This document shows, piece by piece, positions 25,078 through 34,304 of a stretch of DNA of 64,000 nt. The notes under the pieces were generated by a model that was not told the origin of the DNA, searched no databases, and saw only the letters and a program-made list of their open reading frames with translations. Position numbers and translations under genes: made by a program. The DNA is from Nocardia sp. BSTN01 (GTDB lineage Bacteria > Actinomycetota > Actinomycetes > Mycobacteriales > Mycobacteriaceae), in assembly GCF_015354405.1 (NCBI RefSeq), contig NZ_JADKYP010000037.1, forward strand, positions 1 through 64,000. Direction: 5' to 3'. Within the stretch, counting starts at the first letter, position 1; every line of letters begins with the position of its first letter.

Positions 25078-25646
25078 GCGTCGAGGCGGTAATGGACGAC
25101 GGGAAGGTGCGCTGCGGCTGGTCGCAGTCGTCGCAGCTCTACCGGGATTATCACGACACCGAGTGGGGCCGGCCGCTGCACGGGGACGATGCGCTGTTCG
25201 AGCGGATGTGCCTCGAGGCATTCCAGTCGGGGCTGTCGTGGATCACGATTCTGCGCAAGCGGCCGGCGTTCCGGGCGGCGTTCGCCGAATTCACCATCGA
25301 GCGGGTGGCCGAATTCGGCGACGACGACGTGGAACGGCTGCTGGCCGATCCAGGCATCGTGCGCAATCGCGCCAAAATCCTCGCGTGTGTCGCCAATGCC
25401 CGGGTTGCGCTGGACCTGAGCCCGGGGCTGGACGAGCTGCTCTGGTCCTTCGCGCCGCCGGCTCGCCCGCGTCCGCGCGCGCTCTCCGACGTGCCCGCCG
25501 TCACACCCGAATCCGTAGCTCTCGCAAGAGAACTCAAGAAGCGAGGGTTCCGGTTCGTCGGCCCTACCACGGCCTACGCATTGATGCAGGCGACCGGAAT
25601 GGTCGATGACCATCTGGCCGATTGCTGGGTCGATCTGCGGCGTTGA
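25074..25646 (+). CDS. tag: DNA-3-methyladenine glycosylase I
   Basis: This is a 190-residue base-excision repair enzyme that removes N3-methyladenine from alkylated DNA. The family zinc site is visible: Cys in VRCGW, His in YHDTEWG, and His and Cys in DDHLADCW. The helix-hairpin-helix core includes FERMCLEAFQSGLSWITIL and FRFVGPTTAYALMQATGMV. The ATG overlaps the TGA of the DivIVA-like gene (ATGA), so the two are co-translated, although no functional link is obvious. This is the order seen at Rv1209-Rv1210 in mycobacteria. Confidence 0.95.
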   Translation: MSVEAVMDDGKVRCGWSQSSQLYRDYHDTEWGRPLHGDDALFERMCLEAFQSGLSWITILRKRPAFRAAFAEFTIERVAEFGDDDVERLLADPGIVRNRAKILACVANARVALDLSPGLDELLWSFAPPARPRPRALSDVPAVTPESVALARELKKRGFRFVGPTTAYALMQATGMVDDHLADCWVDLRR

Positions 25647-25825
25647 TCGCGCGCCACGCCGGTCGGTTTTCGAACTCAGGTACCCGGCCGGTTCGCTGAT
25701 AAGGAAGAATAGGCGTGGTGCAGCCCACCGGACACGCCTGTCGCGTCCGGCGGCTGCCTGTTGGTGACAACACATTAGTTCCGAGAAGTGCGCAGCAGAC
25801 CGCGCGGATCTGGAGGGAGCAGAGG

Positions 25826-25993
25826 ATGGCGGCCATGAAGCCCCGCACCGGGGACGGTCCCCTCGAGGCAACCAAGGAAGGGCGTGGAATCGTCATGCGG
25901 GTTCCACTCGAGGGTGGCGGGCGTTTGGTCGTCGAGCTCACGCCGGAGGAAGCGGCAGCTCTCGGTAAAGAGCTCACCGCGGTGACCAGCTAG
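25826..25993 (+). CDS. DUF3117 small protein (Rv1211-like)
   Basis: This is a 55-residue protein, MAAMKPRTGDGPLEATKE and GRGIVMRVPLEGGGRLVVEL, ending in a short helix (TPEEAAALGKEL). The family is short, highly conserved in actinobacteria and of unknown function. The ATG at 25826 has GGAGGG upstream; longer in-frame readings are not needed. It follows tag, as Rv1211 follows Rv1210 in mycobacteria. Confidence 0.85.
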   Translation: MAAMKPRTGDGPLEATKEGRGIVMRVPLEGGGRLVVELTPEEAAALGKELTAVTS

Positions 25994-26131
25994 CCGCTCG
26001 ACCCAACGAAATACACCGGTGATGAAATTGCCGGCGCGAACCCGCGCGCTCAGATCCGGCCGGGTCACCGGCCGGATCTGCGCCCGTCGCGGCGTCCTCG
26101 ACCGGTCGGCCGTATCCGCACGCCGGATCAC

Positions 26132-27037
26132 ATGAACGGTCCGGACGGCGAGACGCGGAAGGCGACACCCGGCCCCCCGCCGAGGACGCCCACAGTCCAC
26201 GCCACGCCCCTGGCCGCGATCGCATCCGCGGTGGCCTGCCCCGAATGCCGCGCGGGTGTCGTGCTCCGGGATCGGCGCCTGGTGTGCGAGTCCGGCCACA
26301 GCTTCGATCTCGCCAAACAGGGCTACGTCAGCCTGCTGACCGGCGCCGCGACCAAGATGACCGGCGATACCGCGGACATGCTGGATGCCCGGGCCCGGTT
26401 CCAGAGCGCGGGCCATTTCGACTCGATCGCGCGCGCGACGGCCGAGGCCGTGGCGGACGGCACGCCGACCGGCACGATTCTCGAGATCGGCGCCGGCACC
26501 GGGTACTACCTGGCGGCCGGACTGGAGGCGGCTCCCGCCGCGCACGGCATCGCACTCGACGTCTCGAAACCGGCAGCGCGCCGGGCCGCCCGCGCCCATC
26601 CCCGCGCGGCGTCGATCCTCGCCGACGTCTGGCGCGGGCTGCCGATCCGGGACCATGCGCTCGACCGAGTGCTGTGCGTATTCGCCCCACGCAATCCGGC
26701 CGAGGTCGCGCGGGTGCTGCGCCCCGGCGGCACCTTCGTCGTCGTCACCCCCACCCCGCGGCACCTGGGCGAACTCATCGCCCCACTGGGCATGGTGGGT
26801 GTGCAGACGGACAAGGACGAACGCCTGACCGATGCCCTCTCCAGCGCATTCCGGCAGATCCGGCGGGTCTCGGTCGAATACTCGATGACTCTGGATCACG
26901 ACGCGATCGCGAATGTGGTCGGCATGGGTCCGTCGGCTCACCACGCCGCCGGATCCCGCGAAGCTTCGATAGCCGACCTCCTCCCCGAAGCCATGCCGGT
27001 TACCGCCTCGGTCACGGTCACGACCTACCGCCGCTGA
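26132..27037 (+). CDS. RlmA-like 23S rRNA guanine-N1 methyltransferase
   Basis: This is a 301-residue SAM-dependent methyltransferase. An N-terminal zinc knuckle (CPECRAGVVL, then CESGHSFDLAKQGYVSLL) matches the RlmA family that methylates G745/G748 in 23S rRNA hairpin 35. The SAM-binding motif is ILEIGAGTGYYLA, with LDVSKPAARRAA and RVLRPGG behind it. Family members of this class can confer or modulate macrolide susceptibility (TlrB type); which guanine is modified here is not known. The ATG at 26132 is preceded by a short Gly/Pro-rich leader. A diverged copy of its last 18 codons follows directly downstream. Confidence 0.85.
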   Translation: MNGPDGETRKATPGPPPRTPTVHATPLAAIASAVACPECRAGVVLRDRRLVCESGHSFDLAKQGYVSLLTGAATKMTGDTADMLDARARFQSAGHFDSIARATAEAVADGTPTGTILEIGAGTGYYLAAGLEAAPAAHGIALDVSKPAARRAARAHPRAASILADVWRGLPIRDHALDRVLCVFAPRNPAEVARVLRPGGTFVVVTPTPRHLGELIAPLGMVGVQTDKDERLTDALSSAFRQIRRVSVEYSMTLDHDAIANVVGMGPSAHHAAGSREASIADLLPEAMPVTASVTVTTYRR

Positions 27038-27110
27038 CCGGCGTTCACGCTGGTCACCCGAAGAAGGCCCCGCCATCGCCTCGGCCACAGTCGCGGTCTA
27101 TGACCGCTGA
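26984..27110 (+). repeat. Duplicated 3' end of the RlmA-like gene
   Basis: The last 54 bases of the gene (26984-27037, through the TGA) are echoed by another 54-base stretch at 27057-27110 that also ends in TGA in the same phase (37 of 54 positions equal by eye). The second copy would read PEEGPAIASATVAVYDR against PEAMPVTASVTVTTYRR in the gene. It looks like an old tandem duplication or the remains of a homologous gene end. Confidence 0.65.
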
Positions 27111-27286
27111 TCGCTTCCGCCGACGGACATCCGCCGGATGCCCACCCACTCGGCGAGCTGCAGCGCCATCCCCCAGCCCGTTCTCCACGGTATTCATAAG
27201 GACAGGCCCGAGGCATGGTCGGCAAACGCGGGACGAGCACATACGTTCCCAGCCTCGAACAGCGGCGCATCGGCGGTCCACCGGGG

Positions 27287-28153
27287 TCACCTGAAGAAGC
27301 CCGCCACGCGCTCCCGGTCGGCATAGACGTAGATCTCCGCGATGCGTTCGTTCGTCACCGTGAACGCGATCAGCACTCCGGGCTGCCCGTCGAACATGAT
27401 CACCGCACCGGCGGCGCCGTTCACCAGCACCGGCCGCACATTCGACGACGGCCGGGCGAACAGTAGAGCGCGGGTGGCGGTGTCGCGCGGGCCGTGAATT
27501 TCCCAGCCACCTCCCGCACCGGCGTCGGCGCGCAGCACGATCTCCGGAGCCAGCTGCGTCACCAGAGCCTCGAAGTCGCCACGGCGGGCGGCCGCGAAGA
27601 ATGCGTCCACCACCGCGCGCTGGTCGGCGAGGTCACCCTCGGGCATCGGCTCGGCGCGCAGCCGACGCCGCGCGCGACTGGCCAATTGGCGTGCGGCGGT
27701 GGCGGTTCGGTCCAACAGCGCGGCGATGTGATCGAACGGCACCGCGAAGATGTCGTGCAGGACGAAGGCAATACGTTCGGCCGGGTCCAGCTCCGACAGC
27801 ACCCTCTGCATCGCCAGACCCACCGAATCCGCAAGCAGCGCTTGCTCTTCCGGCGCCGCCGGACCATCGGCGACGAGCAGCGGATCCGGCAGTCGGGTGC
27901 CGCTCGGATACTCCGGCCGAGACCGCCTGGCGCGCAACAGATCCAGGCAGGTGTGCGCCACGGCGGTGGTGAGCCAGGCATCGATGTTGCCGACCGCGCG
28001 GGGCGGGCTGCGATGCACGCGCAGCCAGGTCTCCTGAACGGCGTCCTCCGCATCGACCGCCGAGCCGAGGATGTGGTGTGCGAGCGCCCGCAGGCGCGGC
28101 CGCTGGTCGTGCAGCCGTTGCAGGGCCTGTTCGCGCTCGCTCACGCCGGTCAC
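27287..28153 (-). CDS. ECF sigma factor with SnoaL-like C-terminal domain (ECF41/SigJ type)
   Basis: This is a 288-residue extracytoplasmic-function sigma factor. Region 2 (HHILGSAVDAEDAVQETWLR) and region 4 (LDPAERIAFVLHDIFAVPFDHIAALL) are followed by a NTF2/SnoaL-like extension of about 100 residues (DAFFAAARRGDFEALVTQL, VNGAAGAVIMFDGQPG). That layout defines the ECF41 group, in which the fused domain replaces a separate anti-sigma factor and autoregulates activity. ECF41 factors typically control an adjacent carboxymuconolactone-decarboxylase, oxidoreductase or DoxX-type gene, here the divergent DoxX-like gene. The start is GTG 28153 or GTG 28144. The region between them carries three tandem repeats. 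Confidence 0.88.
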   Translation of the reverse strand: MTGVSEREQALQRLHDQRPRLRALAHHILGSAVDAEDAVQETWLRVHRSPPRAVGNIDAWLTTAVAHTCLDLLRARRSRPEYPSGTRLPDPLLVADGPAAPEEQALLADSVGLAMQRVLSELDPAERIAFVLHDIFAVPFDHIAALLDRTATAARQLASRARRRLRAEPMPEGDLADQRAVVDAFFAAARRGDFEALVTQLAPEIVLRADAGAGGGWEIHGPRDTATRALLFARPSSNVRPVLVNGAAGAVIMFDGQPGVLIAFTVTNERIAEIYVYADRERVAGFFR

Positions 28154-28171
28154 ATCCTCGCCACGCGCTCC

Positions 28172-28216
28172 GCCATATCAGGTGGAGCCATATCAAGTGG
28201 AGCCATATCACGTGCG
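28172..28216. repeat. Three tandem 15-base repeats between ECF41 and DoxX-like genes
   Basis: GCCATATCAGGTGGA, GCCATATCAAGTGGA and GCCATATCACGTGCG lie end to end in the divergent promoter region. The constant core is CCATATCA(N)GTG. They are AT-richer than their surroundings and could be repeated binding sites or a slipped-strand duplication of a promoter element. Confidence 0.8.
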
Positions 28217-28247
28217 ACCACTCACCATAATCAGCCAGGAGGCAGCC

Positions 28248-28736
28248 ATGCGCAGTCTTTCCCGCTCTCAGCCGGTCCGTACGGCCACGTCGACCGGCAC
28301 CGGACGCTTCTTCCATCGCGAATCGGCGTCCGTTGCCGCCGGCCGCTACCGCACCGTCGCCTATCGGGTCGCCACCGCCGCCATCGTCGCGGAGGCGGGG
28401 GTGGGTGGCGTCTGGGATCTCGCCCGCATCCCGTTCGTGACCGATGTGGTCACCCACCTCGGATATCCGCGCTATTTCCTGGTGTTGCTCGGCGCGTGGA
28501 AGGTCCCGGCCGCGGTCGTGCTGGCCGCTCCCCGGCTCCCACTGTTCAAGGAATGGGCTTATGCCGGAACGTTTTTCGTCTACACGGGCGCGATCGCCTC
28601 ACATCTGGTCACCGGCTACGCGCGCGCGGAAGTGGCGGTGCTGAGCGCCATGACCCTGCTGACCGTCACCTCGTGGGCGCTGCGGCCCGCCGACCGTTGC
28701 CTGCCCGGCCGTCAGCCCTTGCGGATGCGGTCGTAG
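28248..28736 (+). CDS. DoxX-like membrane protein
   Basis: This is a 162-residue protein with an N-terminal polar leader (about 35 residues) and four hydrophobic segments: VATAAIVAEAGVGGVWDLA, YFLVLLGAWKVPAAVVLAA, EWAYAGTFFVYTGAIASHLV and AVLSAMTLLTVTSWAL. Pattern and length fit the DoxX-like family, proposed to act in membrane redox or detoxification complexes; no catalytic residues are defined. The ATG has AGGAGG 5 bases upstream, one of the strongest ribosome sites in the window. It is divergent from the ECF41 sigma factor gene and is its likely target (inference). Its 3' end overlaps the convergent glgM gene by 25 bases. Confidence 0.75.
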   Translation: MRSLSRSQPVRTATSTGTGRFFHRESASVAAGRYRTVAYRVATAAIVAEAGVGGVWDLARIPFVTDVVTHLGYPRYFLVLLGAWKVPAAVVLAAPRLPLFKEWAYAGTFFVYTGAIASHLVTGYARAEVAVLSAMTLLTVTSWALRPADRCLPGRQPLRMRS

Positions 28737-29935
28737 AGATCGGTGGTGCGGGCGGCCACCTTCGCCCAGCTGAATTCGGCCGTCGCGCGCGCCCGCCCGG
28801 CCGCCCCGAATCGTGCCGCGGTCTCGGCGTCACCGGCGAGGTCGTTGACCAGGTCGGCGAGGTCTCGTTCGAAGTCGCGGGGCGTCTGCGGGTCGTAATG
28901 GGCCAGCCGCCCGGTCTGTCCGTCGGCGACCACCTCCGGAATTCCGCCGACGTCCGAGGCGACCACCGCGGTGCCGCAGGCCATCGCCTCCAAATTCACG
29001 ATCCCGAGCGGCTCGTACACCGAGGGGCAGATGAAAACGCTTGCGGCGGAAAGGATCTGGCGCACCTGCTCGGTCGGCAACATATCGCGGACCCAGAACA
29101 CCCCGCCGCGCGTCGCGGCGAGTTCGCGCACCGCCGCGGCCGCCTCCGCCTCCAACTGCGGGGTATCCGGGGCGCCCGCGCACAGCACCAGCTGAATCCC
29201 GGGGTCGATATCGCGGGCCGCGGCGAGCAGATGGGCGACTCCCTTCTGCCGGGTGATGCGGCCGACGAACGCCGCGATCGGCGCATCGTCGCGCACTCCC
29301 AGTTCGGCGAGCACATCACGGGCCTCGGGCATCGGTCCCCCCGGGAACCAGGCCCGGGTATCGATCCCGTTGTGCACGACGTGCACTCGCGCGGGGTCGA
29401 CGGTGGGGTAGGCGTCGAGGACGTCGCGGCGCATACCCTCGCTGACCGCGATCACCGCATCGGCATTCTCCATCGCGGTCCGTTCCGACCACGACGACAG
29501 CCGGTAGCCCCCGCCCAGCTGTTCGGCCTTCCACGGCCGGCGCGGTTCCAGCGAATGCGCGGTCAGCACGTGCGGGATGCCGTAGAGACTCGCGGCCAGA
29601 TGCCCGCCCAGCCCGGTGTACCAGGTGTGGGAGTGCACCACGTCGACGGCGCCGACGGCATCGGCCATGCGCAGCTGCGCCGACATCATCTGCAGGGCGG
29701 AGTTGGCCGCGTACAGCATCGGGTCGGGCTGGTGCACCACCGCCTCGGCGCGTTCGGCGCCCATACAGTGCACCGTCACCTCGCACAGCCGGCGCAGGTG
29801 CGGGACCAGTTCGGTCACGTGCACGCCTGCCCCGCCGTACACCTCGGGGGGATATTCGCGGGTCAACATCGCGACCCGGAGCCGGTCGGGGTCGGCAAGC
29901 GATATCGGCTCGCGGTCGCCATCCGCGAAACTCAC
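28712..29935 (-). CDS. glgM: Alpha-maltose-1-phosphate synthase / glycogen synthase (Rv1212c-like)
   Basis: This is a 407-residue GT4-type glycosyltransferase using ADP-glucose. It opens RVAMLTREYPPEVYGGAGVH and has HSHTWYTGLGGHLAAS, AFVGRITRQKGVAHLL and the donor-site EPLGIVNLEAMACGTAVVAS with the paired acidic residues. Mycobacterial homologues make maltose-1-phosphate, the GlgE substrate for alpha-glucan, and can also extend glucan, so glgA or glgM are both used. The GTG at 29935 gives a leader of about 20 residues before the conserved start; a shorter form cannot be excluded. It is divergent from glgC, which makes its ADP-glucose donor. Confidence 0.92.
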   Translation of the reverse strand: MSFADGDREPISLADPDRLRVAMLTREYPPEVYGGAGVHVTELVPHLRRLCEVTVHCMGAERAEAVVHQPDPMLYAANSALQMMSAQLRMADAVGAVDVVHSHTWYTGLGGHLAASLYGIPHVLTAHSLEPRRPWKAEQLGGGYRLSSWSERTAMENADAVIAVSEGMRRDVLDAYPTVDPARVHVVHNGIDTRAWFPGGPMPEARDVLAELGVRDDAPIAAFVGRITRQKGVAHLLAAARDIDPGIQLVLCAGAPDTPQLEAEAAAAVRELAATRGGVFWVRDMLPTEQVRQILSAASVFICPSVYEPLGIVNLEAMACGTAVVASDVGGIPEVVADGQTGRLAHYDPQTPRDFERDLADLVNDLAGDAETAARFGAAGRARATAEFSWAKVAARTTDLYDRIRKG

Positions 29936-30027
29936 CGGTCCAACCTAATCGGTGCGCCCTCGCCTCACCACACCTGCCCGGCCACGCCGGAGTGAACCGG
30001 CATCGGACACGCCGTGGCCTGGGACGG

Positions 30028-30033
30028 TAGGTT
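30028..30033 (+). promoter_or_regulatory. -10 element of glgC (leaderless)
   Basis: TAGGTT ends 7 bases before the GTG at 30041, in the 105-base divergent region shared with glgM. No ribosome site precedes the GTG. Confidence 0.45.
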
Positions 30034-30040
30034 GAATTCC

Positions 30041-31255
30041 GTGAGGAGCCAGCCGCACGTACTCGGGGTAGTGCTAGCCGGTGGTGAGGGCAAACGACTC
30101 TTTCCCCTCACCAAGGACCGCGCCAAGCCGGCGGTCCCGTTCGGGGGCGCCTACCGGCTGATCGACTTCGTCCTCTCCAATCTCGTCAATGCCGGTTACC
30201 TGCGCATCTGTGTGCTGACCCAGTACAAATCGCATTCCCTGGACCGGCACATCTCCCAGACCTGGCGGCTGTCCGGCTTCGGCGGCGAATACATCACTCC
30301 GGTCCCCGCCCAGCAGCGGCTGGGGCCGCGCTGGTACACCGGCAGTGCCGACGCGATCATGCAATCGCTGAATCTGATCTACGACGAGGACCCCGACTAC
30401 ATCGTGGTGTTCGGCGCCGACCACGTCTATCGCATGGATCCCGAACAGATGGTGGCCCATCACATCGATTCCGGCGCGGGGGTGACCGTGGCCGGAATCC
30501 GGGTGCCACGCAGTGAGGCGGGCGCGTTCGGCTGTATCGATTCCGATGAATCGGGCCGCATCACGCAATTTCTGGAGAAGCCGGTCCATCCGCCCGGCAC
30601 GCCCGACGATCCGAATATGACCTTCGCCTCCATGGGCAATTACGTCTTCACCACCAAGGTGCTGGTCGACGCGATTCGCGCCGATGCCGACGATGTCGAT
30701 TCCGATCACGACATGGGTGGTGACATCATTCCGGCGCTGGTCTCCCAGGGGCAGGCCGGTGTCTACGATTTCGCGCGCAACGACGTGCCGGGCTCCACCG
30801 ACCGCGACCGCGGCTACTGGCGCGACGTCGGCACCATCGACGCCTTCTACGCGGCGCATATGGACCTGGTCTCGGTGCATCCGATCTTCAATCTCTACAA
30901 CAAGCACTGGCCCATCCGCGGCACGGCGGAGAATCTGGCCCCGGCGAAATTCGCACAGGGCGGGCTGGCCCAGGAGTCGATCGTGGGGGCGGGCAGCATC
31001 CTGTCCGCGGCGACGGTGCGCAATTCGGTGCTGAGTTCGAATGTGTTCATCGAGGACGGGGCGACCGTGGAGGGCAGTGTGCTGATGCCCGGGGTGCGGA
31101 TCGGCCGCGGCGCGGTCGTGCGGCGCGCGATCCTCGACAAGAACGTGATGGTCGGCGAGGGCGAGATCATCGGCGTCGATCTGGACCGCGACCGCGAGCG
31201 GTTCGCGGTGAGCAACGGCGGCGTGGTCACCGTCGGCAAGGGCGTCTGGGTCTGA
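30041..31255 (+). CDS. glgC: Glucose-1-phosphate adenylyltransferase
   Basis: This 404-residue ADP-glucose pyrophosphorylase makes ADP-glucose from glucose-1-phosphate and ATP for glycogen and capsular alpha-glucan. It has the nucleotidyltransferase loop [20 protein letters not shown], the signature [24 protein letters not shown] with the metal Asp, and FLEKP. The C-terminus is a left-handed beta-helix ([39 protein letters not shown]). The GTG at 30041 aligns with the mycobacterial start and fits the leaderless promoter; the longer in-frame reading from 30014 is not needed. It pairs with the divergent glgM. Confidence 0.96.
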   Translation: MRSQPHVLGVVLAGGEGKRLFPLTKDRAKPAVPFGGAYRLIDFVLSNLVNAGYLRICVLTQYKSHSLDRHISQTWRLSGFGGEYITPVPAQQRLGPRWYTGSADAIMQSLNLIYDEDPDYIVVFGADHVYRMDPEQMVAHHIDSGAGVTVAGIRVPRSEAGAFGCIDSDESGRITQFLEKPVHPPGTPDDPNMTFASMGNYVFTTKVLVDAIRADADDVDSDHDMGGDIIPALVSQGQAGVYDFARNDVPGSTDRDRGYWRDVGTIDAFYAAHMDLVSVHPIFNLYNKHWPIRGTAENLAPAKFAQGGLAQESIVGAGSILSAATVRNSVLSSNVFIEDGATVEGSVLMPGVRIGRGAVVRRAILDKNVMVGEGEIIGVDLDRDRERFAVSNGGVVTVGKGVWV

Positions 31256-31284
31256 CCCGCCGATTTCGGAAACGCCGAACCGCC

Positions 31285-31533
31285 TCAGCGGCCCGGCATC
31301 GGATACTGCGGCGGCGGAGCCGGTTCGGTGACGCCCGGACTCTCCGGCGTGTAGCAGAACGGTGCACAGGTGCCGTGCGGCACTCTCGGATATCTCGCCG
31401 GATCGTCGAATTTGTCGTCACTGACCAGCAACATCACCAAGAGCGCCACGAAGACCGCCGCGCCGAGGCTGACGAGAGCCAGGACCAGCCACCCGCGCGG
31501 CGCGACCTCGATCAGGATTCCGCGCTCGTACAC
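31285..31533 (-). CDS. Small single-helix membrane protein
   Basis: This is an 82-residue protein with one transmembrane helix (WLVLALVSLGAAVFVALLVMLLV) after a short cytosolic N-terminus, and an extracellular Pro-rich tail with two cysteines (GTCAPFCYTPE) that could form a disulfide. The GTG start has GGGAGG 6 bases upstream, which supports real translation. No family is recognised. It stands alone between the convergent glgC and the ABC permease terminator. Confidence 0.6.
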   Translation of the reverse strand: MYERGILIEVAPRGWLVLALVSLGAAVFVALLVMLLVSDDKFDDPARYPRVPHGTCAPFCYTPESPGVTEPAPPPQYPMPGR

Positions 31534-31610
31534 TCCCCGCCTCCCGGTACCGCCGAATTACCCACTGTGCCAATGGTATCGGCTGCCGGGTGATCCCGGC
31601 CACGGGAAAG

Positions 31611-31647
31611 GCCGCCCGGCGCTCCGGAACGGGAGCGACCGGGCGGC
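31611..31647 (-). terminator. Terminator hairpin after the ABC exporter operon
   Basis: Stem GCCGCCCGG/CCGGGCGGC (31611-31619 with 31639-31647), extended by CGCTCC/GGAGCG after one unpaired base, followed on the minus strand by CTTTCCCGTGG. It lies just behind the permease stop. Confidence 0.65.
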
Positions 31648-31662
31648 GAAATACCCTGTGGA

Positions 31663-33321
31663 TCAGCGCAGATCGCGTCGGCGCCAGCCCACGAGTCCGA
31701 CCGCGGTGATCACCGCCGCGAGCACCAGCAGCACGATCACCGGCACCGCGCGGAAATCCTCCGCCGGCAGTTTCGGCAGATGACCGTAGGGGTTGAGATC
31801 CAGAACCCATTGCGGCATACCGGAGATCGAACCGAGCAGATAGATCGCCAGGCCCGCGGTGAACACTCCCCACGCCACCGGCGTCCAGCGCGGCAGCAGT
31901 CCGAACAGCAGCACGGTGATCGCGGTGAACACCCATACCGCGGGAATCTGGATCATCGCCGCTTCCAGCGCCTGCGGGAACTTGCCGCCCATATCCGATG
32001 CGGCGATCCCGTAGGACAGGCCGCCGATCAGGCCGGAGACGAACAGCGCCGCCACCGGACCGCCGAAGGCGAAGATCAGATGACTTGCGGCCCAGCGGAT
32101 TCGGCCGACGGCGCCGGTGAGGACGGTTTCGGCGCGATCGTCGCTCTCCTCCGCGTACATCCGCAGCGCGGCCGAGATCGAGAAGGCCGCCGCGCCCAGT
32201 CCGACCATCGAGAAGGCGGTGTTCAGGAAGGCCTGTTCCACCCCTTGCGAACCGCCGAGCCGGGCGATGATGTCGCGAACGGTCTGGCTGGAGCCGATCT
32301 CGTCGCCGATGCCGTGGACCACGCTGCCGATGATCAGGCCGTAGAGCGCGAGCCCGACCGTCCATGCCACCAGGGTGCCGCGCTGCAATCGCCAGGCCAG
32401 GCCGAACGGCCCGCTCAACAGTGCCGATCCCGCCGTGGGACCGGGCCGGTCGGCGATCAGGCCGGCCCCCAGGTCGCGCCGCCGCAGCAGCGTATAGGCG
32501 ACCGCGATCGACACCACGGTGGTCACCGCGTGCAGCAGCAGCACCCACCAGCGATCTCCCGCGAAGGGACGGACCTGCAGCGACCAGCCCTGCGGGGACA
32601 ACCAGGTCAGGATGTCGGTGGGTCCGTCTCCGGCGCGCGCGTCACCGACGGCGCGCAGGGTGAAGGTCACCGCGAGTACCGCCAGCGCGATGCCGCGGGC
32701 CAGGCGCGCGCTCGCGCTCAGCTGCGCGGCGACCGCGGCCACCGCCGCGAAGACGATGCCCGAAGCCGCCAGCGCCGCGCCGAAGGCCAGCGAGCCGTTG
32801 AACGGCACCCCCGCCGAGGCGATGCTCAGCGTCGCGACGATTCCGACCACCACGCAGGCGCCGCAGGTCAGCAGCAGGGTGGCGGTCAGGGCGGCGAAGC
32901 GGCCCACCCGGGTCGAGGCGAGCAGCTCCTCGCGTCCGGTCTCCTCCTCGGCGCGCGTGTGCCGGATGACGGTGAGGATGGTGGCGATGCCGATCAGGGT
33001 GTAGAACGCCCCCGCTTTCCACACGCCGGCCGCACCGATGCTGGTGTTGTAGATCGGGCCGTACAACGCCAGCTGCGCCGGGCTGGACAGGATGGTGTGC
33101 GCGAAATTCTGCAGATCGGCCGGCGACGAGTACAGATTCTTCACGCTGGAGACGTAGACGCTGCCCAGCGGCACCGACAGCAGCAGCACCCACAGCGGCA
33201 GCACGATGCGGTCCCGCCGCAGATACAGGCGCAACAGCTGCCCGGTGCCGGTGAAATCCGAGGCGCGAGCGAACGATTCGGCGAATCCGCCGGATGGGCG
33301 GTCGAGGGTCGCGGTGGTCAT
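31663..33321 (-). CDS. ABC exporter permease (Rv1217c-like)
   Basis: This is a 552-residue membrane protein with about twelve helices in two homologous halves. After the N-terminal cytosolic part the first helix is [21 protein letters not shown] cytosolic motif typical of this family, [21 protein letters not shown], recurs in the second half as [20 protein letters not shown]. It is the permease of the exporter with the ATPase encoded just upstream; start and stop overlap as ATGA. Mycobacterial homologues (Rv1217c-Rv1218c) export several drugs and are repressed by the adjacent TetR. The natural substrate is unknown. Confidence 0.9.
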   Translation of the reverse strand: MTTATLDRPSGGFAESFARASDFTGTGQLLRLYLRRDRIVLPLWVLLLSVPLGSVYVSSVKNLYSSPADLQNFAHTILSSPAQLALYGPIYNTSIGAAGVWKAGAFYTLIGIATILTVIRHTRAEEETGREELLASTRVGRFAALTATLLLTCGACVVVGIVATLSIASAGVPFNGSLAFGAALAASGIVFAAVAAVAAQLSASARLARGIALAVLAVTFTLRAVGDARAGDGPTDILTWLSPQGWSLQVRPFAGDRWWVLLLHAVTTVVSIAVAYTLLRRRDLGAGLIADRPGPTAGSALLSGPFGLAWRLQRGTLVAWTVGLALYGLIIGSVVHGIGDEIGSSQTVRDIIARLGGSQGVEQAFLNTAFSMVGLGAAAFSISAALRMYAEESDDRAETVLTGAVGRIRWAASHLIFAFGGPVAALFVSGLIGGLSYGIAASDMGGKFPQALEAAMIQIPAVWVFTAITVLLFGLLPRWTPVAWGVFTAGLAIYLLGSISGMPQWVLDLNPYGHLPKLPAEDFRAVPVIVLLVLAAVITAVGLVGWRRRDLR

Positions 33322-34280
33322 TTCGTCGCCTCGCTCAATGCCTGCTCGCCCCGCGCGGCGGTGTGTGCGGGTCGGCGGGCCTCGTCCGGCGCGTCGCCGT
33401 CGAGCGAATAGTGGCGCAGGAACAGCTCTTCCAGTGTCGGCGGCTGACTGACCAGGCTGCGCACGCCGGCGTCGCCGAGCACGCGGATCAGTTCCCCGAG
33501 ATGTTCGCTGTCGACCTGGCAGCGCAGCGTGTGGTCCTCGACCGTGACGTCCTCGACACCCGCGATGGCGCCGATGTCGCCCGGGTCGCCGACGAGTTCG
33601 GCCGTGATCGCCGTGTGGCTGAGATGGCGCATCTCGGCCAGAGTGCCGCTCTCCACGGTCTTGCCGGCGCGGATGATCGTGACCCGATCACACAGCGCCT
33701 CCACCTCGGAAAGGATGTGGCTCGACAGCAGCACGGTGGCGCCGCGCTCGGCCGCCTCCCGCGCGCACTCGCGAAAAACCTGTTCCATCAACGGATCCAG
33801 GCCCGAGGTCGGTTCGTCGAGCAGCAGCAGGCGCGCGTTCGAGGAGAAGGCGGAGACGAGCGCGACCTTCTGCCGGTTGCCCTTGGAGTAGGTGCGGGCC
33901 TTCTTGCGCGGATCGAGTTCGAAGCGCTCGATCATCTCGGCGCGGCGCCCGGTATCGATTCCGCCGCGCATCCGCCCGAGCAGATCGATCGTCTCCCCGC
34001 CCGACAGCGACGGCCACAGCGTGACATCGCCGGGGACGTAGGCGATATCGCGGTGCAGGTCGACCGCATCGGTCCACGGGTCGCGCCCGAGCACCCGCGC
34101 CTGTCCCGAGGTGCGTGCGAGGATGCCGAGCAGAATGCGGATGGTGGTCGACTTGCCGGCCCCGTTGGGCCCGAGGAAGCCGTGCACCTCGCCCTCGACG
34201 ACCTCGAGGTCGAGGCCGTCCAGGGCGCGTACCGATCCGAAGTGCTTGTGCAGCTTCCGGACCTCGATTGCCGATGTCAT
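33318..34280 (-). CDS. ABC exporter ATP-binding protein (Rv1218c-like)
   Basis: This is a 320-residue ATPase. It has the Walker [10 protein letters not shown], a Q-loop region, the signature variant [11 protein letters not shown] in place of LSGGQ, the Walker [14 protein letters not shown] and the switch His in [11 protein letters not shown]-terminal regulatory stretch of about 90 residues follows. It powers the permease encoded directly downstream. The gene lies 24 bases behind the TetR regulator, so regulator, ATPase and permease form one operon. Confidence 0.93.
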   Translation of the reverse strand: MTSAIEVRKLHKHFGSVRALDGLDLEVVEGEVHGFLGPNGAGKSTTIRILLGILARTSGQARVLGRDPWTDAVDLHRDIAYVPGDVTLWPSLSGGETIDLLGRMRGGIDTGRRAEMIERFELDPRKKARTYSKGNRQKVALVSAFSSNARLLLLDEPTSGLDPLMEQVFRECAREAAERGATVLLSSHILSEVEALCDRVTIIRAGKTVESGTLAEMRHLSHTAITAELVGDPGDIGAIAGVEDVTVEDHTLRCQVDSEHLGELIRVLGDAGVRSLVSQPPTLEELFLRHYSLDGDAPDEARRPAHTAARGEQALSEATK

Positions 34281-34304
34281 CGAATCTCCTTGTGAGATAA
34301 GGTT

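Noticed and set aside
27215-27466. Plus-strand ORF beginning MVGKRGTSTYVP
   Set aside because: Most of it is antisense to the ECF41 sigma factor gene and it has no recognisable domain or ribosome site.
31780-33411. 543-codon plus-strand frame opposite the ABC permease
   Set aside because: Low-complexity Arg/Gln/Gly text that mirrors the codon bias of the real minus-strand gene.
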